From: Rhabdornis inornatus
Lineage: Eukaryota; Chordata; Aves; Passeriformes; Rhabdornithidae
NCBI GenBank assembly: GCA_013397075.1
Contig: VWZS01002273.1
Coordinates: 1-64,000, forward strand
DNA length: 64,000 nt
Direction of reading: 5' to 3'
Positions within the stretch are counted from its first letter, which is position 1, and the number at the start of each line of letters is the position of its first letter. A program made the position numbers and the translations under genes. Of this stretch, positions 53,057-63,904 are shown in pieces. The notes below the pieces were generated by a model. It was not told where the DNA came from. It was given only the letters and a program-made list of their open reading frames with translations, and did not search any database.

Positions 53057-53194
53057 TGTGGTTTAAAATTTGTAGGCAGCCAAACTGCAGACCATCAGTT
53101 GCCCACTCCCTGGGGGGAATCAGAAAACTAAAGCATAGCACCATACAAGCTACCATGAAGAAAAAAGAACTCTATCCCAGACAAAAGCAGTGCA
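53057..53194 (-). mobile_element. LTR remnant with a large internal deletion (same family as 62-626)
   Basis: The left part (53057 to about 53134) aligns with the start of the LTR at 62: both begin TGT(A/G)GTTTAA and share the block around GG(A/G)ATCAGAAA. The right part (about 53135-53194) aligns with the other end, sharing CCATAC(A/C)AGC, ATGAAGAA and ACTCTA(T/C)CCC. About 430 bases of the middle, including the TATA box and poly(A) region, are missing. Orientation is the same as the first copy. This is a deletion derivative, not a functional LTR. Confidence 0.72.
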
Positions 53195-55859
53195 GGAGTA
53201 TAAAAGGGATATAATTATTTATTTCTCCATGAAGGCAAACAGATTTTTAACACTGTGTCTAATTCTTGGTCTTGAGAGCTGAAACTGTTGTTCCACTTGT
53301 TCTCTCTGCTGTACAGATATATATACACCCTGCTCTGCCCTCCCACTTATCTGCTCCGTTTTGCTCCTGGGAACAAAGAAAGGTATGACTGCTATATGTA
53401 AAATAATGTTATCAAGAAAAAAAATACATGCAAGTAATAAAAAATGTTAATTGAAATGTTTGCACACCAGTTTGGTCTCTTTGTTTCAGAGACTTATTTT
53501 ATTTTTAATGATACTATTTATATTCCATATTGAAGTAAATGCATTAGAAACAGGATGCAAAAATCTGAAACCCATCAGATAATTGAGTCTCTTGATCCTA
53601 ATTATACCATTTTGATACAACATATATGTATATATATCTATACATATATACACTGAAATAATGATCTAAATCACCATACTAATTAAGATGCTAAGCATAT
53701 TTACTGTTGATTTGAGCCAATTTGACCATAAGTGAAACAACATTAAGACAATTATAAAGCATGTGGGAGACTAGAATTTAAACAACAATAATAGTTTGTT
53801 CCTTCTTTTAGTTTCCACTAAATAGCCCATGCAGTATTCTTTAGATGTTTCTTCTCAGAAAAATAATAAGTGATCAGAAGCTTTTATAACTTAATGAATA
53901 CTACAGTGATCATTATTACAAAACATTTTGGAAAATCAGAAATATTAACTTCATATTAAATTGATGTCTCTAAACATTTTTTGTTGTTAAACTCCTACAA
54001 TCTTGCTGCTTTCATTTGATTTAAATAGGCAACATATGAAGACTATTTTTCTACTGTAATACAGCTAACACTATAGTTTAAAATGAAAAGGTTAACATAA
54101 TTATTTTACATATCATCTAACTAGAGACAGATTATATTTCTGAGCTCATTAGTGTCTGAAAAATATTTTGTTGATTTAAACAGATATTGGACTTGCCCAT
54201 TGCTTTGCTGTCTTTTTTTCTTTTTGTAAGTTCTGTTGTTTTTTCAACATAGTGTAAGCATCTCTGATGAAATCTGTGATTTTTATTTAGAGACATTTTC
54301 ATTCTGCTTTGCTCCTAGTAGAACTGGAAAGCAGAATAGTGGTGCCACTACACACTACTGAAAATGTGATAAAACTTCTTTGCTTGATCTGTTTATCTCC
54401 ACTAGAGTAGGCCCCTGACTTGGGAACTAGAAAACAGAACTTTAATGAACCCACACCTGTAGAGAAGGAAACACAAAACCCAGCACTTCTTGTATATGGA
54501 CAGAGATGTTCACTTTTTCTTTCAATATGCTTTGAAAACCACCTCAATATTCAGCACTTTGAGGACCATCTTACTATTTAGCACTTATGTTTTCTTATGT
54601 TGGAATTTTAAAAAGTAAGAAAAAAATGAAAATTAATATAAATAAAAGTAAGTGCTGAAGAAACTGCATTTTTATTGTTGCATCTGACCTGTGTTATCTT
54701 TCACATTGTGTTTCTTGGAGGAAGGGAGCAGCCTCAAATTGAGAGAGGTTAGACGAGGAAATCTACATAGATTTCCAATGGCATAAGCCCTTCAAGTCAG
54801 ATAAATAAAATCTTTCTGACAACATAAACATAGAAAAATTAGGTGGAGGCAACTAAACCACGGAAGGAGTTAACTGTGGGGAGAATACACCTTTAATAAA
54901 CAGCTATGCGAGTCCTGGCAGTGAAAAATATCAAACAGGTGGACACGCCTTCTTGTTTTGTACATGTGGCCAGGGCATACAAGATAATATTCTCTCATGC
55001 CTAGCTTGGGTTCCCTCTTTCTTCAGTGATGTGTGGCATATTTATAACATTTCTCCGCTTCCTGCGAAAGCTGCAAGCCCAGTGTCTACATATCCCAGCA
55101 GCAGCTGAAAATTTCAGCCTGAATTCTGTTTTCAAGAGTCTGAAGTTGTATTACATTTTGAGGTGTACATTTGACATATGTAAACTCAAAGAATATCAGA
55201 CTTTATTTCTCATGACAGCAAGAGTAATTGCTATGATATGCAATAAAACTGATAGAGAAATTCAGATTTGCTTACTTCACTTTATAGAACAATCTTTCCT
55301 GAAGATCAATCTTTTGATGAAGGAATAGAAAAACAGGGCAATTTTTTTCTGGGATTAAGACATAGAGAGAGATCTTATCCCAGTTAGTCTGGTGTAAATC
55401 TGCCCAAAATGCAATAGTCAGACCATTTACCTTGGGATTAGAATGTAACCTTTTATGTGAGAAGATAAATAGTTCAGGGCTGCTTAGGAAGTTATCTTTA
55501 TTCCCACCTCTGAATAGCTTTAATGAAATTTACTTTTCCCATACGCTGAAAATATCCATGCTAAAGAAATATGCATACTTTCTCAAAGTGCTCAGTAACA
55601 CACGCATTTTACTTTTTAAGCACATCTACCAGAGAAAACTGAAAGGCATCAGTTCTCACCATTCTTAGGTTTATTTTTTAACTCTAATTAGCTGTCTATA
55701 TCATAGGTTCTACTGCTGCATTTTTTGTGGGGGATTAATAAGTAGGAGTTATATATAGAGAGAGAAAAGCAAATCACAGAATACAGTCAAAACACGTGTG
55801 AATTTATGTCCATTCCCCACACAGTATTGGAGCTGTTTCAACTATCAGTAAAATATAGA
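53195..55859. other. Unique AT-rich sequence, no gene seen
   Basis: No transposon recognised. A TA-rich run lies at 53621-53651. The plus-strand frame 55026-55328 (100 codons) begins with ATG but has no domain that I recognise and no supported splice or promoter context. Confidence 0.5.
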
Positions 55860-57189
55860 GCAATACTGAGGAGGGCAGTGCCCTCAGTTGGAGGACCACG
55901 TCTGCAAAGAATTATAAACTCACAGTTGACCATGAATCCTGAACAGGCGCAGGATCTGCCACTTCTTCTGCATCCATAAAAATCTATGGGGCCTGATTGA
56001 TCAGAGAATCCTCAGAGAGCTGGCTGATGTCATCACAAGATGATTTTTGAGTGGACTTGGGAACCCAGAGAGGTCCCAGCTGACTGGAAACTGGTAAATG
56101 CTGTCCCTATTTTATGAGCATGGAAAGAGGGAGGATCATGGAAACTGCAGACCTGTCAGTGCCTGGTAAAATAACAGAAAAGATTACCTGGGAGGTATTG
56201 CAAATCATCTGAAAAATCATCTGAAGGACAGCACAGTCTTCGGTGACAGCCAGCACAGCTTCATGAGGGGAAAGCCCTGCTTATCAAAATTGATTTCTTT
56301 CTATGACAGGATAACCAGCCTAGCTGCCCAAGGAAACTCAGTTGATGTTATCTTTTTGAACCTCACCAAAGCTTTTGATACTATGTCTCACAGTATCCTT
56401 CTGGACACAGCTGGACTCGGGTGAGTAACTGGCTCAGGATCAGGCACAAGGGGTCACAGTGAATGGGGTAACATCAGAATGGTGACCTGTCACTAGCAGG
56501 GTTCCACAGGGCTCCATCCTCAGCCCTGCGCTCTTCAACATCTTCATTAACCACATGATGCTAGACTCAGAGGAATACTAAGTTTGCTGACTACACTCAG
56601 CTGGTAGGAGCTTTTGACTCTCCCAGGGGTGGGGAAGTCCTGTTGAGAGACAACTCAATAAATTAGAGGGTTGGGCAATCACCAATTGTATGACACTCCA
56701 TAAGGGAAAATGCTTTATTCTGCACCTGGGATGGGACAGCCCTGGCTGTTGTCCCACAGCTGTCCCTGTGCTTAGACTGGGGAATGAGAGACTGGAGAGC
56801 AGCTCCACAGAAAGATTCCTGAGGTGAAGCCATATGAGGAGCAGCTGAGGTCACTGAGTCTGTTCAGGCTGGACGAGACTGAGGACAGACCTCACTGCAG
56901 TTACAACTCTCTTGTGAGGTGAACAGGAGGGGCAGGCACTGACATTTAGACTCTTCTGACCAGTGACAGGACTGAAATAAATGGCTGAAGCTGAGTCAGA
57001 GGAGGTTTAGGCTGGATATCAGGGGCATTGGAGTAGGGTTCCCAGGGTAGGGGTCACAGCACCAGTTCAAGAAACTCTTAACATCTCAGGCACATGGTGT
57101 GATTCTTGGGGATGTCCTGTGAACTGACAGGATTCAGACTTGGTGATCTTCATGGATCCCTTCCAACTCAACATGTTCTATGATTCTGT
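55860..57189 (+). mobile_element. CR1 LINE, 5'-truncated, ORF2 reverse-transcriptase remnant plus 3' UTR
   Basis: This is the largest identifiable element. In order it shows the SMGP-type box before the reverse transcriptase (near 55986), the region before motif A, motif A with TKAFDTMSHSILLD (56341-56410), the PQGSILSPALFNIFIN box (56506-56555), the catalytic-box region (56583-56610), then the CR1 C-terminal region and 3' UTR. It ends with TTCTATGATTCTGT, the typical CR1 terminus. Functional reverse transcriptase copies mRNA into DNA at the insertion site. Here the first motif-A aspartate codon is AAC (Asn, 56359-56361) and the FADD box reads Phe-Ala-Asp-Tyr (Tyr codon 56592-56594). There are also frameshifts, stops and a deletion of roughly 40 bases after LLD. 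It is certainly inactive. The 5' boundary is approximate. Minus-strand frames at 56578-56854 are antisense artefacts. Confidence 0.95.
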
Positions 57190-57190
57190 A

Positions 57191-58842
57191 ATTTTTCTTA
57201 CCACTCCTTTTGATCTGTCCATAAGAAACAAGCAACTATTCAGACGACTAATTTTATAGAAGAGAAAGAATAAGGTCTGTGATCCCTAGTTTGGGGTTTT
57301 TTGCGTATGTGGTTGTTGTTTAAATCTCAAGGTACACAATTAGTTCTGTTGACATGAAAATAATTGGAAGATGCTGACATCAGTTCTTAGAAGATGATTC
57401 AAAACACTGTTTTATTTATTCCTTCCCCTGGAAATTGTTAAAGTCTATAAAATATTCAGTAATTTATAAAATATAAAATAACAAAAAACAAGCAAACAAA
57501 CAAACAAACAAAAAAAACCAAAAAAACAAACAAAAAAACCCCAAAAACAAAAATACAAAAACCAAAAACTAAAACATATGGCCCTCTCACATTAATTTTA
57601 ACCATTCTTACTGCCAGAATAGCCAATCTTCAAATGGTCATGTATATAAAAACTATATTTCATGACATTAGCATGACATTGCTTTCTGTGAAATGGAACA
57701 TCACATATTTAAGATAGAGGAAAAAGTAATGTATTTATAAGATCTCATTTTTTTGTTTAATTTTTTTAGTGGGACATACTAAAATAAAGGGTTTACACAA
57801 GCCATAATGGTGACAAAACTCAAACAAAATAGTTAGACGCATGAATCCTCACAAACCCACATATCTGCTAAGTTCTGTCCTGAGAAATAATAAAAAGATT
57901 GAGTTTATGTCATCAGGCTGTGCTGCTATCAGTTATTATGCTCATTAAAGTGTTGAGAATGTTTTGAAATGGAAAATTTATTGTGAATGAACCTCTAAAG
58001 AAGGTGTAATTTCCACAAGCATACAAAGTTATCCTAACTATCTGAGCTTTTAGGTAATCAGAGCTGAAGGGAAGAAAACTATTCCCTTCCCCTGTGCTTT
58101 CCTCTAAATCATCTTATCTGTGTCAAAGCTTTCTCTTTTCATGTAGAAGATCCACAAGGATAATTTGGATATCTCTTTTTTAACGATCACTTATGTCCCA
58201 GCTCCATTCTCTGCCAGGAACTACCACCTTTGTTGAGCACAGGGAAAATAACAGCAGGTGCCTACGAAGAGACAATAAATCTATTCCTGCATGTTAACAA
58301 CTAAAATGCTTTCAAGGGGTGAGACCATTCCATCTCTGAATTTTTTGGCCTCTTAAGGCTGTTAAGGGAAGGAAAACCAAGAAGGTGAAGAAGAATGGTG
58401 TGTCTTCTCCTTAGCAAATCTAGAAAATCCCATAGGAATGGTGCCTAAGTTTTGAGGAGTGAATTTTATGTCAAGTTTACAATGAAATAAATCTCTGGAA
58501 AGGTCTTTTAATGCCTGAAACTTGCTTCCTTTCCCTGATTAGAGAATATTCAGCTTCCAAAATGGCACATGACTCCATAAGAGACCATCCTGTTTTAGGT
58601 CCACTGCCAACTTCTTCAAATCAATATATATGGCTCATGTCATTTGCTCATATTGCCAAAACCACTTGGAATCTTGGAATGGGTGTTTCAACAAGAAACC
58701 TGACTGGAATTTTGTGAGGTTCAATGAAAGACATTTTTCCTTATTCCTACCTCTTAATTTTGTTAACAAGTGTTTCAACTGAGTGAAAAATGATGTAAAT
58801 ACTGGTTGGCAATAGTGGTACAGCACCCAAATATGGACACAT
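57191..58842. other. Unique AT-rich sequence with A/C-rich tract
   Basis: No gene or transposon recognised apart from the low-complexity tract at 57479-57571. Confidence 0.5.
57479..57571. repeat. A/C-rich CAAA-type low-complexity tract
   Basis: About 93 bases of A and C on the plus strand, including a clean CAAA run and AAAAACC words, about 290 bases after the CR1 terminus. It is not the CR1 tail, since CR1 ends in short octamer-like repeats and not in poly(A). Confidence 0.9.
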
Positions 58843-59244
58843 TGTTAGCGAGCTAGGAAAATTGCAGCCTGGAAAATCACTTCCAGGCTGGAGCTTCTCC
58901 TGCTCTCACATCTCCATTCCCAGGCTGATAAATTTGTTCAGCTTCAGTTAGGGAGAATTTCTCCCAAGATGATAATTTGGTAAAAACAGAATGGAATTCA
59001 TAATAGAAATTAGCACCTGGTGTTGACTGTGGGACCCATTTTGAAGTATTGTCCCATGGACGTTTTTCCCAATTATCCAGTGAGCTACTGTCTTGTCTTA
59101 GCTCTGTGAAACATGCTTTCAATACGGGTTGTCTGCTCAATAAAGATGGTCTTCTTTCCCTAAAGAGGCCTGTGTGTATTGCTGTCCTTGCTTTCTCTCT
59201 GTCTCTCTAGTGCAGTAACCACACCCAAATCTAAGGTGTTAACA
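58843..59244 (+). mobile_element. Candidate short solo LTR
   Basis: The segment runs from TGTTAGCGAG to GGTGTTAACA, giving imperfect TGTTA(G/A)C-type inverted ends over about 400 bases. A clear poly(A) signal AATAAA lies at 59139-59144, followed by TGTGTGTATTG and a CT-rich run, as in R-U5 of an LTR. A perfect 10-base stem (CAGCCTGGAA with TTCCAGGCTG, 58865-58890) lies close to the 5' end. No target-site duplication and no family match are evident, so this could also be a processed-transcript 3' end or a chance arrangement. The minus-strand frame 58877-59140 inside it has no recognisable domain. Confidence 0.5.
59139..59144 (+). promoter_or_regulatory. Polyadenylation signal of candidate LTR
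   Basis: AATAAA in the context GCTCAATAAAG, followed about 25 bases later by TGTGTGTATT, a typical downstream GU-rich element. Confidence 0.6.
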
Positions 59245-61729
59245 TTCAATATCTAGAGGATAACTTTATTACTTTGAATAAATCACAGATATTTCTGTGG
59301 AAAAGGGACAAAGAGGAAGAATTTCTTAATTTCTCTCTCAACTTACAAAAGATTTTAAAAGAAAATCTAAATTATTCCTCTAATCAGCACATTACCTTCA
59401 ATTAAAAATACTTGCAGTTTTATTAGTTAAAATGGATCTTTTTTTCTCATTGTTAAATAAAAGTGCAATATTATTACATTTTATGTTCATATGTAGATTA
59501 AGTGATCAATAATTCCACCTATTTGAAAACACAATAAATCTTTCTGAATCACTGCTTTGCAATCACTGCAATAGATGTAATTTTTTTGCTCTGGCTACGC
59601 TTCATGACAACAGCAACAACCTTAACAGCTGTATGTTTTGTTCATTATATATTAAATACCAAAACCTCAGGGCTGATGAGTGCTTCCCAGTTAGCCTGAA
59701 CAAAAACTAGGTAGTTTAGGATTCCATAGCAATCTCAGAAATTTACAAGTGGTAGAAGCTAGCACGAAGAGTCTCTGCAGATACACAGTAATAGGTTTAA
59801 TTGAATATGGTAATTTCTTTACAGGGTGCAGTTATTGCCATAGCAAGATATGTTAGTTGCATCAGAGAAATCTTAAAGCTACTAAAACATTGCAGTGGTT
59901 GGAGGTGACCAGAAATATCCAAAGATAGCAAGCAGATCAAGCCAGGGTCAACTCTTTTCTATAAAGAGAAAGTTTTAATATGATGCTACTTGATATTGTA
60001 CAGATCACAGGCCAAATGTAACATGGCACAGCAATAAAGAGGAAAAAATTAACTATTTGCCAATGTCCTACACATGGTCTGTGACAACGCTATTTATAAT
60101 GCTTGCAAATCTTGATTCTTTCCAGCTACCAGACTTGATCTACGGTACATAAGAAACAAAAAGCTGATTATGAAATCAGAACTTCCTCAATCGTCCCTTT
60201 CTGTATTTAGTTATATTAGTCTAATATTAAAAGCTGAATTTTTATATCTGAATCCTTACAGGAAATTCTACAGACTAATAAAGTGAATTCCTGTGTAAAC
60301 TGAAGTTCTGTTATCACACCTGCAGGTCTGGGATTTGAAATGACAGCACCATTATTGTTATCACTGTTCTTTACCTGCTGAAGGACATTTGAGATAAAGC
60401 AGTGCAAAACTGAACTGAGAAATTTCAAAACCATGGTTAACTCACCTAACTTCAGATCCGGTTTAAAAAAAAAAAAAAAAAAGTGTTCTGCTATTCCTGT
60501 TTGTGGGTTTTCCCAAAGGTTAATATTTTTAAGACTTTTCAGGAATTAAATTTTCCTAACTTTTTCCTAACTACTGCTACAGTTATATGTTACTAGAAAT
60601 AGCCCTTGTGGTCTCATCTTACTTACTCTTGTCTTTTGAAATACAGACAAAACAAATAAACTTCCTATTGCATGACAAATTTTTCTCCACTCTTTTCTCA
60701 TTCTCTGAAATAACTTACTCTAGTTCAATACTGTTTTTGTTAGCTAGTGTAATGCTTGCAGCTTAATCTCAGTTTACTTTGAATAATTTTTGTTTCTTCT
60801 TGTTTCTCAATCGGTCCTTTCTCCCTTGACAGGGTTTCTACCATGAATTATCCTGCTCTTTCAAGTCTTCAGACACCATCATTCTTTCACTTTTCACATG
60901 AATACATTGAATTCATAGCTAGATATCATAGTTTACTTAAAGTTATGTCTTATTCTTTCTTGTCATCAAGTTCCTATCTTCATAAAAATCCAAGTGTTCA
61001 AATAAAGCAGAAATATATGAAGAAGGCATCAATTGCAGTTTTCAGCTTTGTAGAGAAAATAGGTTCTCAAGTGTGGACCTGAAAATTGGTCTTTGTAAAC
61101 AACAGTTTTGTTCTGGTACCTAGGAAGAACTTAGAAAAACACAGGGGCAAACAATCTTTTTTTCTCTATATCATAGAGTTCTATCCATAATCTTTAATTC
61201 CCTTTAAAATAATCTAATTTAATCTGAAAAAGAAGGTTTTTCGCAATGTTCATTAAAATAAAAACTATGGGTTTTCTTTCACCTTCACAGTCTTGTTTCC
61301 TGTGAGCATTAGTACAAAAGGGATTTGGTATCTAAAGCCATTCCAAGAAAAAGCCACATAATGCAATGCTTTTTCAAGCATGTCAGGGCTGTTGCTTAGA
61401 ACTAGCAACTGCAAGGATATCATAAAACCTCTTTAATGTCTCTGCTATAAGTAGCACTGCAAGAGGAAAAACAATGCACTCTGTAAAAGAAGCAAGTGGT
61501 CTGTGCCATTAACATGTGTAACAGCAAGAGTTCCTGTACTTTTATGAATAGTGTAAAAAATGAGTATTGGTGTTTTATTCAGTAGTCCATATTACACAAG
61601 GGAGACAATATCGTGAGTGTTGTTTTCTACCCTTCTCCATGATGCTTAGTTCCCCTTGAGCCTTCTCTCTTTCTGAAGTAATCCCCTATGTCCGAATTGA
61701 AATATTGTCCACATTCAATCTTGCATTAT
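59245..61729. other. Unique AT-rich sequence, no gene seen
   Basis: No transposon recognised. A run of 18 A lies at 60465-60482, but it has no upstream signal or target duplication that would mark a retroposed transcript. Confidence 0.5.
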
Positions 61730-62160
61730 TGTTGCGGTGTGCTAGTTTTAAGTTTATTGTAAGTTGATTTTTATCTATGGTTGTAATGGTTTCTTCCTGT
61801 GTCTTCCCCCAGAAATGGTCTGCCCCAGGTCTCCCTTTCCTGCCTCTGCCCTTTTGCACCGCCCCAAACCCCTCCCAGTCGAATGTCAATCCTCCCCGGC
61901 CCCTCCTAAGCACCCAGAATGTTCCCAGTCCTTCTCTCCCAAACCACTCCCCAGTCCTTGTCCATCCTCCCTGGCCCCTCCCAATGTTCTAGTAAGTTCT
62001 TTGTAAGTTGTTTCTAAGTATGTGATTTGTTAACACTCTATGTACTCTATGTACCCCAACTTCCTCATTGGAAGTTCCGTTTCTCATCTCCTCCCTGTGT
62101 TCCTCCCACCGGTTGTCCTGATTGGATATTGAGTTGTGCCCTTCCTTAGGACCTCCCCCA

Positions 62161-62168
62161 TATTTAAG
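62161..62168 (+). promoter_or_regulatory. LTR core promoter (TATA-like)
   Basis: TATTTAAG, about 40 bases after an inverted CCAAT box and 77 bases before the poly(A) signal. This spacing is normal for a U3-R boundary; transcription would run on the plus strand. Confidence 0.6.
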
Positions 62169-62244
62169 TTGATGTTCGCCTGTGTTCTTGGCCTTCGGTG
62201 GTTCCCTCCTCTGCCCTCATGTTGTTCCTCATCGACCTTTGTCC

Positions 62245-62250
62245 AATAAA
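62245..62250 (+). promoter_or_regulatory. LTR polyadenylation signal
   Basis: AATAAA in GTCCAATAAACCC, with TTTGTGG directly after it. Confidence 0.75.
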
Positions 62251-62453
62251 CCCTTTGTGGACCCACTGAAGGACTCGCCTGCTCCCTTTGCTTTTCTTGG
62301 ACGTGCGTCTCTCCACCAGGGTTTCTGGCCCTAGCTGCACTCCTGCCATTGGATCTATCGGGAGGCAGCCCACTCCTGGCGTGAAGCCCTGCCCTCGTGG
62401 GCTAGCCGGGCTGGGCTGAGTGGACATAAGGAGGGCGGGCAGCATCATATTAT

Positions 62454-63904
62454 CTTGTTTGGACATTGTTTTTAGTTGCTGGTATTTTTAAGACTAAGAG
62501 TTTCACTTGTCAAAATTATAAAAATGAGTGTTTTTTAGTAAATTGCAGTGTCTGTGGAAACGAAAATACATCAATCAAAATTCACTCTCGAAATAAAGGT
62601 CTTTACGAGGACTACATGGATCAAGCTTTGTTTTATTCTATTCTGGAATTTCCAGAAAACTGAACTCCAGTTTTGCAGTTGTAATGTTGAAATAGTTGTT
62701 TTGTGAGAAGAACCCAGATCTTGAACTTCTCACACTGAAGACATTCAAAGCAAATTCTGGGCTTCAATATTCATACATCTTCAATGTATGCTAGGCCTAA
62801 AATCTAAGGAAAAGTACTCACCAAAAATAGAGAATTAATTTATAAGAAAGCCAGAGTTAAGCCAAAGGGGAATAAAAACATTGCATTAGAACCTGAATTG
62901 TCTCCACATGTAGTAAATTATATTTCATATGACATCTGTGTTTTCCAAAAGTATTTTGGAGATGACCACAGTTGGCTACATTCTTCTTTGGAGAAGATCT
63001 GAGTTATGATTTTCTTAATTATCTAAAGGTAAGAGAAAGTTTCCTTCCAGCTCTTAAAAACAGCAACTACTTAGCAACGAGAGGGCTTGTCATATTGATA
63101 TATATAATATGCTTTTTAAGAATGAAACCAAACTATGATTTTGGAACTATAAAGCAGACTTAAATTTCATTTACAGTAATTTTACAAAATTTACAATTAT
63201 ATTTGTGTTCTGATATACATGGTAGCTCATGCCTGTGCTGCCCTTTGACCACATGACTATACCATAAAAAAATCAATCTGCCTCAATTGCCATTAGCATC
63301 TTTCTGTCACTGGGAATGATTTCTACTTTTTGGTTTTCAGTCTCAAAATCTTAGCATCTGTGGATAAGTAAAAGTAAGGAAGTAAGCCAAAGTAAAATTT
63401 CTGTTTCATGAGAATTTCCTGATATGAATGTGAATGTGAATATGTTGCTTACTTCTCACTTCAAATAGAGGTTGATCTGACTGTTCTTATTTCATCATTT
63501 CAACTGTTGAATTATTATACACACGGAAAAAAAAATGTAATCTATTTGAAATAACCTACAAAGTCATACCGCAACTGGATAAAAAGAAATTGCACCGGTC
63601 TTTGCTTGAAGTATCATAATTTTGTAGGTTGATGATTTTTTATTCTTTGGGGATTTTGGTGCTTTTTTTTTTTTCTTTTCCGGTGTGCAGAAGTGTAGGA
63701 AGTAATTTTCAGGAGTAAAGTATTAAAAAGTGGTCCTATTTTGAGAAGAACCTGTACCTTTCAAATCTCAAATTGTTCAGATCCTCAATATTTGTTTTAA
63801 TCTTAGAATGGCTCTCATCTATTGTTTACATTAAGAGATACATATGAAACACAGCAATTGGGGCTGTCCAGTGAAATATTTTTACCCTATTTTCTACAGT
63901 AGAT
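62454..63904. other. Unique AT-rich sequence, no gene seen
   Basis: Nothing recognisable apart from short GAATGT repeats near 63425-63442 and a T run at 63664-63674. Confidence 0.5.

Larger units (their letters stand above)
61730..62447 (+). mobile_element. Well-preserved solo LTR with probable target-site duplication
   Basis: A C-rich, CpG-containing block of 718 bases contrasts sharply with its flanks. It begins TGTTGCGG and ends CAGCATCA, which are imperfect inverted repeats (6 of 8). The flanking hexamers CATTAT (61724-61729) and TATTAT (62448-62453) match at 5 of 6 and are read as a six-base target-site duplication, as made by several retroviral integrases. U3 is pyrimidine-rich with two ATTGG boxes (inverted CCAAT, near 62066 and 62121). 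A TATA-like TATTTAAG lies at 62161-62168 and AATAAA at 62245-62250. About a dozen CpGs survive between 62070 and 62440, which suggests a fairly recent insertion. No internal viral genes remain, so recombination has left a solo LTR. Open frames at 61686-62006 and 62084-62466 are incidental. Confidence 0.77.

Noticed and set aside
51593..53194. The two LTRs at 51.6 and 53.1 kb as the ends of one provirus
   Set aside because: They belong to different families and opposite orientations, and the DNA between them has no gag, pol or env similarity.
55026..55328. 100-codon ATG-initiated frame as a possible exon or small gene
   Set aside because: No recognised domain, and no promoter or splice evidence. 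A T/C-rich stretch ending in CAG before the ATG could mimic an acceptor site, but that alone is not enough.
60465..60482. Run of 18 A as the tail of a processed pseudogene
   Set aside because: There is no upstream coding-like sequence, poly(A) signal at the right distance or flanking target duplication.
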